A stretch of DNA of 64,000 nucleotides from Thozetella sp. PMI_491 (lineage: Eukaryota > Ascomycota > Sordariomycetes > Chaetosphaeriales > Chaetosphaeriaceae): positions 310,001 through 374,000 of the forward strand of contig MU270017.1 in the NCBI GenBank assembly GCA_021432635.1, in the 5' to 3' direction. Shown one piece after another: positions 56,215-64,000 of this stretch (its first letter is position 1; each line of letters begins with the position of its first letter). The notes under the pieces were generated by a model. That model saw only the letters and a list, made by a program, of their open reading frames with translations, ran no database searches and was not told the DNA's origin. The position numbers and the translations under genes are program-made.

Positions 56215-57222
56215 ATGTCGCCCAGGCCGAAGCGGCGGAGGAGCAGCGCTTACACGCCGCCCGAAGACCCCGAGCCTCCTCCGCCTGGGTCGGCCGTGTT
56301 CCCACTTTTCCCCAGACTTCCGCTCGAGGTTCAGGACCGTGTGTGGGAGCTCGCGCTCTACATACCCACCCCGGATAGCCCGGGCGTTCACGCCTTCGAC
56401 CTGGTTGTCGAGACGTGGGAGATCAATCACTACGGCGTGCACACGGTCCCCTACGACAGCCCCTACCTGGTCGACAGCGCCGTCACCGCCCACCCGGAGC
56501 GCGCGCCCGAGAAGGACTTTGGTCCCGTCTTCACCTCGACGAACCAGGCCTGGCGCCAGGTCGGCCGGAGCTGTCGCCGCGCGTTCCACGCCCTGTTGCG
56601 CGCCCAGGGTCTGCCGCTCAACTCGACATGGCGCCATGCCATCGCCATGCGCATGCCCCGCCAGCACTTCGCCTGGGACGTCGAGCCTATCGAGGACCTC
56701 TTCTTCCTGCGCTTCCGCTTCGACGCCGGCAGGGCCGGGTCCGAAGCCGTCTACAGCTCACTGCCGGCCTTCCCCCAGCGCGTCACCACCCATGTCACCA
56801 TCAACGCCGCCAGCATCATCGCCCACAACCCCTTTGCTGAGGGCTCACCCGCCCGCCACCGGCGCATCAAGTGCATCGCCCTGACGTACTACCCGGGCTT
56901 CTCCGAGCGCCGCGCCATCGAGGGCGGCCATCAGGTCGACCTCGAGACCCGTGCCATGTGCCTGCGCATCCAGCGCCTGGCCATGCTGTGCACCGACCTC
57001 AAGGTTATCTATCTGGTCATCCCCGAGGGCCACCGGGTGCACCCACCCCGCCGCGGCAGCAAGCCACGGTTCGAGGGTGTCGACATCAAATTCTACGAGG
57101 TCAGGAGGATTGTGGACGACGAAGTTCATGAGAACATGGCCGGCTTTAAGCGCGAGATCTGCAACTATCTGCGCAAAAAGGGGGTGCAGGTCAAGTATCT
57201 GACCTACCGCAAGTGTTGCTGA
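56215..57222 (+). CDS. 2EXR-domain protein, function unknown
   Basis: One exon, 335 residues. After a basic Pro-rich leader (SPRPKRRRSSAYTPPEDPEP), residues 28-60 read FPLFPRLPLEVQDRVWELAL, the 2EXR signature (F-x-x-LP-x-E-[VIL]-x-x-x-[IV]-W) found in many filamentous ascomycete proteins. The rest matches the usual body of the family: TNQAWRQVGRSCRR with a buried-helix pattern, HAIAMRMPRQHFAWDVEPIE, and IEDLFFLRFRF. No catalytic motif is seen, and the function of the family is not known; the leader could act as a nuclear signal. The end YLTYRKCC is followed by a GA/GT microsatellite. High GC and third-position C bias support coding. Confidence 0.85.
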   Translation: MSPRPKRRRSSAYTPPEDPEPPPPGSAVFPLFPRLPLEVQDRVWELALYIPTPDSPGVHAFDLVVETWEINHYGVHTVPYDSPYLVDSAVTAHPERAPEKDFGPVFTSTNQAWRQVGRSCRRAFHALLRAQGLPLNSTWRHAIAMRMPRQHFAWDVEPIEDLFFLRFRFDAGRAGSEAVYSSLPAFPQRVTTHVTINAASIIAHNPFAEGSPARHRRIKCIALTYYPGFSERRAIEGGHQVDLETRAMCLRIQRLAMLCTDLKVIYLVIPEGHRVHPPRRGSKPRFEGVDIKFYEVRRIVDDEVHENMAGFKREICNYLRKKGVQVKYLTYRKCC

Positions 57223-57254
57223 AGAAAGAGAGAGAGAGTGTGTGTGTGTGTGTG
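57223..57254. repeat. GA/GT microsatellite
   Basis: A (GA)n run passes into a (GT)n run just after the stop codon of the 2EXR gene, in the likely 3' untranslated region. Confidence 0.85.
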
Positions 57255-57806
57255 AGTTATGGCATGGACCGACCTGGGAGACGGTGCATGATTACGACAA
57301 TAATGACGGTGGGGGTTTCCTGGATTCTTTAAAAGTGCCTTCTCGATACTCCATACATCCCCGGCGAAACGGTGTTGGCCAAGGACGGCAGGCGGCTTTT
57401 GGGAGAGACTCGCATTTTCAGGGCGGATTCATTGTTTCCTTTCATTTGTTCTCGGCTCCAATACCCCCTCTCCGGACCGGCCGGAGGAAGACATCAAACA
57501 TCAGTCGGTATATGCATCAAGTTGTAAACATCAGAGCGGAGGGGGACACCAGCCTATGCTTAGTCGGCGCGGAGCATTCAAACCGGCACGCCCACGAGGC
57601 ATCCAACGATTGTGTTAATGGGGGCTCGCACAGCGTGTGGACAAAGATTAGATAGGCGCGTACAGCTCGGCGTCGACCGGCGTTATGTCTATTTCAACCT
57701 CATATGCTACCCCCCCTCCCATTGCTTGCAATTGTGAGGTCAAACCCTGCGTCTAACCCTACCTGCTTCCCAGGGCACTCTCGGCTGTGCCGCGAGGCTA
57801 GCCCTA
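57255..57806. other. Intergenic region between convergent genes
   Basis: It contains the 3' ends of the 2EXR and AA8 genes. A plus-strand frame at 57242-57655 starts in the microsatellite and looks random. Confidence 0.45.
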
Positions 57807-58574
57807 TTACAGATTCTTGGTGACCAATGCGCCAAAGTTCTTGTTAACCGCCGGGCCGAAGTCAAAGATGGGGTGGCCGATGCTGTCGTGGATGCTGAAC
57901 GACGAGCTGTTGTCCTTTGGCGTGTCCACGGGATACATGCCGTAGGCGAACGCGAGAGGGTTTTGGCCCTTCGGCTCCAAGGTCGTGATGCCTACCGACT
58001 CATCGCCCCAGCGGGTGCAGCCGGTACACTTGGTGGTGATCTGCCAGTGCGTCGCATTGACGAAGCTGCCCTTGTGCAGTACCGTGTAGGTTGCGTCTGG
58101 GTACGCCGGAGGTACGTAGTAGCCGCTAAGGAAGTGGTTAGAGCCAATGGGTATGGAGGACGGTCAATGGAGACCTGCGGAGTGCTTACTAGGCATATCT
58201 AGACGAGATCACGCTGTTGGTGGTGCCATTGGCCCACGCGATGCTGAGCGGGTTGTAGGTCATGGAACCACCCCACGCAAGACCAGCCCAGCCGACTGCG
58301 ATAGGGGCCGTGATCTGGATAATGGCGTCGAAGCCCCCGGTGGCGTTTGCGACATCCGGGACCGCGACACGGAAGGTTATGTTGCGGTCATTGACGTACG
58401 AGGCGAAAACAATGCCTGTCGCGCTGTCCACATACGGCGTGGAATCAGCTCCTTGCCCACGGACTAGCCAGCTGTGTTAGCCTCCCGTTCCGCCCAGCAC
58501 TCCTTTCCTAGAGGAGGACGCTCACCGAGCCCCACGAGGGCAGCTAAGCTTGCGGCACCCTGTAGCCAGCGCAT
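57807..58574 (-). CDS. Stand-alone AA8 cytochrome (cellobiose dehydrogenase cytochrome-like domain)
   Basis: Three exons, 58574-58526, 58463-58190 and 58125-57807 (introns 62 and 64 bp), give 213 residues. The signal peptide is MRWLQGAASLAALVGLVRG. The mature part is one DOMON-type cytochrome domain: SYVNDRNITFRVAVP, GWAGLAWGGSMTYNPL with the likely haem ligand Met84, and NATHWQITTKCTGCTRW with the likely His134 ligand and the CxxC disulfide. The protein ends at the edge of the domain (FGALVTKNL), with no flavin domain, no CBM1 and no GPI-like tail. Such AA8 proteins are secreted b-type haem electron carriers that can pass electrons to lytic polysaccharide monooxygenases. Haem ligand numbers are by analogy with Phanerochaete CDH, not proven. 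Confidence 0.88.
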
Positions 58575-60886
58575 TTTGATCGCAGTGTCGGGTTCGGCGT
58601 CGATATTCGGCAACAAGGCGGCGGCAGAGAATGCGGAGCGCTGGGAAGACCGAGATAGCTCAGCAGTTATATATCACCGCCGGAAGCTTCCCTAGGACCA
58701 GGTGTGGGCTCTCTGATCAGCCGGGATCAGCAAAAATGGAAGATCATCTCCGTCAATGCGAAAGCGGAAACTCCCAATATCGACCAGGTCCTGGCTCGCA
58801 GCTGCTCCGTCGAATTGGACGCCTGCGAATGTAATCATGCTTTGCAGGGTGCTAGAGACGGCACGTAATGACCAGATCACGGATAGAGGCCACATCCTCC
58901 CGCCGAGACGCCGGGCGAAGTCTATACCCAAGAGATGCTGTATAGCACCGCAGCAATAAAAATTTCCGAGGTGAGCTCGCCCGCCCGCGGCCTCCCGCTG
59001 GCCTGTCCCGCATGCCTTGGGAACTGCCAGCAGTGGCAGTGGTCACATCGATTTCCAGCGATCCGGCCCTGTGGTGGATTTTACTTATTCCAGCAGCTGC
59101 ATGGAGCCGTGACCGGTGAAGAGATCGCAATATTGGACAAGAAAAGGCCAAGTCTTGGACTGCGGCAGGGGCCGAAGGGCGTTCAGCAGCTGCCCCTGGC
59201 AGCGAGATTGAGCAGGCCAGTCAGAGAGGGATTGATGGGGCAGCAGGCGGGCAGCACGCATGGGAAGAAATGACGTCTTTCTTCTCGAAAGAAGTTCCAG
59301 ACTGCGCGGTTGGTAGATGATTGGGAGGATAAATGTGGTGATCTGGGTATATAGGAGGTAATGCGGGGCGCGGGATATTTTGGGCCACCGGGACGGCGCC
59401 CAAACAAGGGGGCTCAAGAGGGCCCAGGGAACAGCAGGACTGTTCAGGGAGACGACGGAGGGACATAGAGAGAGATCCGGTGCAGAATGCGTCCTTAGGG
59501 GTACATCCCGCTACCAAGGCGATAGGATAGTGGTGGGCGACAAAGGGGGGGGACTACCTTCCGGCTAAACAAAGCTGAGCTGGTTCTCGGGGCCTATGTG
59601 CAGCCCAGCCCGGGAACAACCAGTCGCGTAGATGTGACACAGGAGAGATATGCTCAATCCCTCGCATGTGCTTGCGTATTGCGTGGCGCTGGACAAGCCA
59701 TGCGAGGCGTACGGGCTCGAGAAAGGCCCGGCGTGGTGCTGGTGCAAACCGGGCAGAGCATGATCCCCAGCTCCAGTCTCGGAGTCTCGCCTAGCGATAG
59801 GGCAATTTATCCACCCGGGGCTGCATTATATCGCCTCAGAATACGGCAAGCATACACTCGCGTGGCCTTGCACGCGCACCGTAGCCCTCCGGCCGGAACC
59901 TCCTCATGGTTTGGCGCCGAGCCTGGCCACGGAGCCAAGGGCCGGGTGTGAGGAACGCCGAGGCGTGAACAGCTTTCGGCCGCCGGAAAGACTCGCTCAA
60001 ACTTCCGCTGCCAAGCACTGCCGCTCAGCCTTGCTGCACTCAGCATGTCCGAAGCCCTTCACTCAAAGGACAAGTATGTCGGCTGTCTCGCGCATGTGAG
60101 AATCCGAGGTGGGCTAGCTAACGCGCTCGCAGAGATTCTCTTGTAGCGCAGGCGAGCCGAGGGTGCCACGAATGTTTCACCGCATTGCGCTACTGAGAGG
60201 GAGAGGGAGATAGTAACGTTTGATTCCTCAACATGGCCGCCCCGAGTGTAGCAACTTGTTAATTCCCATAATTCGCCCCGCGTCTCATCGCTGGAAGGCA
60301 ACGGTGGGCAGCATCGACAAAACAGGAAGGGACTTTTGGAGGGGTGCAAGACAGGGCCTTTGAGCCCCTCCCACCCACCATAACTAACACCTTAACATAC
60401 CAATGATCGGCCGCATGCCGAGGCAGCCGCCGTCGATTGGCTGATCTAGGCTGTAACGGTTCCTGGGTGGGCAGCGATCTCGACCCTATCTGCCCCGCAC
60501 CGCCCCTCCATTTGCGCGGCGCAACACTGCTTCGAAATGGCGGCATTTCACACCTCTCCATCTTCTCTCGGCAGGGATTAGGGGGGTCACCCACGGCTGC
60601 CCGGTTGGAAGGCTAGGCCCAGGGCGCGCCGGCGTCCGAACGGCAGTGTCTAGTATCCTAGCGTACCGACCCGATAAGGGGTCCCACACCTTCTTCCCGT
60701 TCCCAGCCGATGGTGTTGAAATTTGCCAGAGGCCGCGGTGGGGCGGAGGGTGAGGGAGGTTGTTGAGTATGCGACCCTCCTCCCGTCACCCTCTGGCCTC
60801 CGCTTCCCCGACGCTTTCTGGATCTCCTCGATAGCTCCGTCCAGTCCGGTGCGATCCAAGCTACGGCTCCGACTTCACCGACGAAG
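58575..60886. other. Intergenic region, about 2.3 kb
   Basis: It separates the divergent AA8 and aldo-keto reductase genes. Only short frames of no clear character are present; no repeat or RNA gene seen. Confidence 0.45.
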
Positions 60887-62299
60887 ATGACCACTGCGCC
60901 GGGTCCTGTGCGCGCCGTCGCAGGCGCGCAGGCTCCCGACGAGCCCCTCCACGCCGTCCTACCACCCCTCATACTAGGGACCGCGACATTCAATACGCAG
61001 TACATCCACGACCCGCACTCGATGCCCTATACCCAAATCGTGTCGCGCGCCCTCGAGCTCGGCGTCAACGCCTTCGACACCTCGCCGTACTACGGTCCCT
61101 CCGAGACGCTCCTCGGCATGGCCCTCGATGCCCTCGCGAACCCGAAGCCCACCGCGTCTAACCCGAAACCCTCGGCGATCGCCCGCTCTAGCTACCGCTT
61201 GCTCACTAAAGCCGGCCGGATATCCGGGGCCGGTGACGAGTTCGACTACAGCCCCGAGTACATCCGCTACTCGGTACTACGGTCGTTGCGCCGGCTCCAC
61301 ACACCATACCTAGACCTAGTCTACACGCACGACGTAGAGTTCGTGTCCCCGGCTGAGGTACTCGCTGCTGTGCGAGAGCTACGGCGTCTGCGCGACGAGG
61401 ACGGGCTGGTGCGGTACGTCGGCATCAGCGGCTACCCGGTACCGGTCCTATGCGATCTCGCCGAGATGATCTACCGGGAGACGGGCGAGGGTGTGGATGC
61501 GGTCATGAGCTACTGCCACTTTACCGTACAGAATCGAACGCTCGGGATGCCGGAGGTGGAGGCAGACTGGTCAGACAAGAGCAGCCCGCTCGCGAGGCTC
61601 AAGGCCGCAGGTGTGGGCGTTGTGCTGAATGCCAGCATGCTGGGCATGGGATTACTGACCAGCAGGGGGATCTCACCGGATCCGGAGGTCAAGGAGGGCG
61701 AGGAGAGCTCACCGCTAGCCAAGTGGCATCCCTCGCCCCCAGATCTCCGGCTAGCCTGCAAGGAGCTAGCAGAGCTAGCCGCCGCCGACGGCGAGCGCCT
61801 CGAGTCGGTCTCGATTCGATGGTCTCTCGAGGAGTTCGCCCGCATTGGCGCCCGGGCGGGCACGGGTGTCGGCCCTTCGGGCGCCCGGATCGGGCCAAGC
61901 GTCATGGGCGTCACGTCAGTGGCCGAGCTCGAGGAGACGGTGGCCGAGTGGCGAGGCGCCGTATCCGCGCTGGCACCGCTTGCCGATCCCGAAAGCAGCA
62001 AGGGGAAGTATGGCGCTGCGCGAAGTGTGAAGATTGCCAATCTAGTGCGCAAAAAGCTGTGGCCGGCACTGGGAGGCCGGATAGACTACAGCTGGGCGAG
62101 TCCCAATGAGGGATGGGTCAACAAGAGGCGAGACGAAGATAGAGGTGTTGCCCCGAAGGACGATGGGGTCCTAGCTTCCTACGAGGAGGCGAAGAGGCGC
62201 GTGAGGCAAAGCGCTTTGCCGCTTGAAGTTTCCAAATCACTCGCGGTGTCTGTCACTCCTGTGTCAGTCGAGACAGTAGCTACAACGATCACAGTATGA
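60887..62299 (+). CDS. ara2: Aldo-keto reductase, NAD-type D-arabinose dehydrogenase (Ara2-like)
   Basis: One exon, 470 residues. The TIM-barrel start is LPPLILGTATFNTQY; the catalytic tetrad fits D64 and Y69 in NAFDTSPYYGPSETLLG, K108 in RLLTKAG and H148 in DLVYTHDVEF. VRYVGISGYPVPVL and SYCHFTVQN are strongly like yeast Ara2 and plant L-galactose dehydrogenase. The enzyme oxidises D-arabinose to its lactone for D-erythroascorbate synthesis in the cytosol. At 470 residues it is longer than yeast Ara2 (about 335); the extra part is a C-terminal tail after the AELEETVAEWRGAV helix, with KLWPALGGRIDYSWASP and a Val/Thr-rich end. A Pro-rich insert follows residue 82. A conserved fungal long form is the likely explanation. 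Confidence 0.9.
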   Translation: MTTAPGPVRAVAGAQAPDEPLHAVLPPLILGTATFNTQYIHDPHSMPYTQIVSRALELGVNAFDTSPYYGPSETLLGMALDALANPKPTASNPKPSAIARSSYRLLTKAGRISGAGDEFDYSPEYIRYSVLRSLRRLHTPYLDLVYTHDVEFVSPAEVLAAVRELRRLRDEDGLVRYVGISGYPVPVLCDLAEMIYRETGEGVDAVMSYCHFTVQNRTLGMPEVEADWSDKSSPLARLKAAGVGVVLNASMLGMGLLTSRGISPDPEVKEGEESSPLAKWHPSPPDLRLACKELAELAAADGERLESVSIRWSLEEFARIGARAGTGVGPSGARIGPSVMGVTSVAELEETVAEWRGAVSALAPLADPESSKGKYGAARSVKIANLVRKKLWPALGGRIDYSWASPNEGWVNKRRDEDRGVAPKDDGVLASYEEAKRRVRQSALPLEVSKSLAVSVTPVSVETVATTITV

Positions 62300-62826
62300 G
62301 GGTGAAGGGGTCCGCGCAAGACGGAGAGATACGATGCACATATACTATTGAGCGGCATGGTGGTTTCAGCTGACATACCGCACTTAGGGCCATACACTGA
62401 TGAATAGACCAATGTACACACTCACGGTGGTTACGAATACTTGTTAAGATTGATGCTATAGGTCTAGCTTAGGGGAGTGGCAATATGGGTGAACCCTTGA
62501 CTCGAGACAACACCAGACTCCAAGCCATGACGCCTCAATTGCTACTTCCCGCCGTGTTAAGCCCGTGTCTCTGCCGCGTACCAATGCCCTCACAAACCAC
62601 TGCCATAAACTGAGAGGTTTATACAAGACAAAAGTAAAGAAGAAGAAAAAAAGAAGAGAATGAATGTACCAGCACATCGCCGCCGTTCTTCTCGTATGCA
62701 TAGTGAACAATCTCCACCCCCTGCCGTCCTGCACACCTCTCACGCCATGCTGAGACTTCATTGTTTTTTCCCCTCTAGTTCCTGCCCGTGACACCATACT
62801 AGGCACGGTAACACGCAGCCGCAGAA
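62300..62826. other. Intergenic region between convergent genes, 527 bp
   Basis: It holds the 3' ends of the reductase and SIP5-like genes. An A/G-rich run near 62630-62660 was seen and no gene. Confidence 0.45.
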
Positions 62827-64000
62827 CTATTGCGTAACATGGCGAGCCGACTCTAGCGTAGTGGTAGTATAACCAAGCTGCTTAGACTCGCCCTCGATCC
62901 TGTCATCGATCGGTGCCGGGGTCTCAGGGGTAATAGTGACCTTGGGCGGCGTAAGCTGGTCGATCTCTAACGACAGGGGCGTGACGGCAGCCTCCGATGG
63001 AGTCGCCTGGTTGCTCTTCTGGCTCTCTCCACGCTCCTCGGCGACGTCTTCGACTCGCTCAACTTCGCCAGCAACGCCTTCGTCGGCCTTGGTTCCATCT
63101 GTTTCCTCGCCTCTTTCCTTGGCGTTCTTCTCGGCTTCAATACGGCTCAGTCTACGACCGGCATTCTCTCCCTCAAGAGTCACGCCGACCACCTCTGCCA
63201 AGCTCCTGAAGTTGAACATCGGCTCAGTGCTCGAGCTTGGGTCATGGTCGCCATCATCACTGGCGGCGGACCGACTGCCGAGGCTCAATCCGCTCGCCCG
63301 CGGGTCCTGCAATAAGTGCGGCGACTGGTAGCTCCCGGCCTGACTGTCAGGGAGAGAAGACGAGACAGAGGAGGCACTGCTCATCTGGCGTAAATGGGAC
63401 GGTCCGGGGGTGACTGAGGGGATCGGGCGTGGCGCTGATGCCGCCGGAACTGACGAAGATACCGCAGTTGTTTCTGGCTCGGGGCTGCCTCCCTCGGCGG
63501 TCTCAACGTCCTCGGGGGTTGAGGGTAGACCTCGGTCGACGTTCTTTCCCTTGTCCTTCGATCCGGGTTCCGCCACAGGACTCGAGGTGCCAGAATTGGC
63601 AACCGCGCTGGCAACGCTGGCCTCCACCCGCAAGTTGCTCGCGGCACTGTTCCCACGTTTCCTCCCAAATCCCGGCAGGCTCAGGGTGCTACCGCTGGCA
63701 GAGCTCTGTCCGCTCGCATCGTACGGGCCGCCATGCTTTGCGGCGGCCTTCTGAGCCTTCCGCTCCTCCTTCTCGCGCTTTTTAGCCTGCTTCCTCTCCT
63801 CCTTCTCCTCCTTTCGCTTTCGGTTCTCTTCCTCGGCCAGCGACAGGCGGATCGCCTCCATAAACATCATCTCCTCGAGGTCCTCCATCCTGCTGCGTCC
63901 GCTTGTCCGAGGCCCAGTCACGAGCATGGATCGACTAGAGGTCCCTCCAGCACCAGCCGGCTCTGCCGACTGCGACGGCGTGCCCTCTCCACTACCGCCG
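62827..64000 (-). CDS. SIP5-like protein, C-terminal part
   Basis: The frame is open from the right edge (64000) to the TAG at 62827-62829, about 390 residues, so the start and N-terminal part lie outside. Close to the edge the sequence reads MEDLEEMMFMEAIRLSLAEE followed by a Lys/Glu-rich coiled helix (ENRKRKEEKEERKQAKKREK); this pair is the signature of fungal SIP5, named for interaction with the Snf1 kinase. The rest is disordered and rich in Ser, Pro and Glu, with short ordered pieces such as MFNFRSLAEVVGV and LEGENAGRRLSRIEAEKNAK. The RING-like zinc domain expected further N-terminal is not in view. A role in carbon signalling is a family assumption only. Confidence 0.8.
   Translation of the reverse strand, partial: GGSGEGTPSQSAEPAGAGGTSSRSMLVTGPRTSGRSRMEDLEEMMFMEAIRLSLAEEENRKRKEEKEERKQAKKREKEERKAQKAAAKHGGPYDASGQSSASGSTLSLPGFGRKRGNSAASNLRVEASVASAVANSGTSSPVAEPGSKDKGKNVDRGLPSTPEDVETAEGGSPEPETTAVSSSVPAASAPRPIPSVTPGPSHLRQMSSASSVSSSLPDSQAGSYQSPHLLQDPRASGLSLGSRSAASDDGDHDPSSSTEPMFNFRSLAEVVGVTLEGENAGRRLSRIEAEKNAKERGEETDGTKADEGVAGEVERVEDVAEERGESQKSNQATPSEAAVTPLSLEIDQLTPPKVTITPETPAPIDDRIEGESKQLGYTTTTLESARHVTQ

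Noticed and set aside
61510-62052. 180-codon frame opposite the aldo-keto reductase
   Set aside because: Antisense shadow of a GC-rich exon with strong codon bias.

Overview
The window looks like a gene-dense chromosome arm of a filamentous ascomycete (Pezizomycotina, probably Sordariomycetes). The signs are short GT-AG introns of about 51-105 bp with CTNA-type branch points, a HET-domain gene, a 2EXR-domain gene, a Zn2Cys6 regulator, a CBM1-GH6 cellobiohydrolase and a stand-alone AA8 cytochrome. I support 22 genes with confidence (two cut by the window edges) and three weaker candidates. Exon joins were read by eye from splice sites, frame and family fit. I saw no LTR element, no virus-like element, no CRISPR array and no convincing tRNA.

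Layout. 1-1468: the end of an NCS1 nucleobase/allantoin permease and an unrecognised membrane protein. 1913-21690: a run that reads like small-molecule catabolism: metallo-beta-lactamase-fold hydrolase, Zn2Cys6 regulator, FAD monooxygenase, arylmalonate-decarboxylase/maleate-isomerase-like protein, Dal5/Tna1-type transporter, G1 glutamic peptidase, second FAD monooxygenase (salicylate-hydroxylase type) and an ammonium transporter behind several GATA sites. 22762-27385: a DHA1 efflux pump and an alpha-glucoside-type sugar permease. 28038-32102: HET protein, MOSC protein and DUF1772 membrane protein. 32735-39887: a gene for a 2,361-residue protein that joins a long acidic, repeat-bearing region to an alpha/beta-hydrolase whose nucleophile serine is replaced by Asp. 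41507-44152: a possible gene remnant and a GMC oxidoreductase. 46219-46803: a small secreted cysteine-rich protein. 49787-58574: GH6 cellulase, 2-oxoglutarate/Fe(II)-type oxygenase, 2EXR protein and AA8 cytochrome. 60887-64000: a D-arabinose-dehydrogenase-like reductase and the 3' part of a SIP5-like gene.

How they may work together. The 1.9-21.7 kb stretch could take up an aromatic or N-heteroaromatic acid, hydroxylate it, process the acid products and handle released ammonium; this is inferred from gene content and order only. The GH6 and AA8 proteins fit secreted plant-cell-wall attack. The most unusual item is the giant hydrolase-like protein, with a degenerate 21-residue tandem repeat at roughly residues 300-735 and a pseudo-catalytic domain at its C-terminus.
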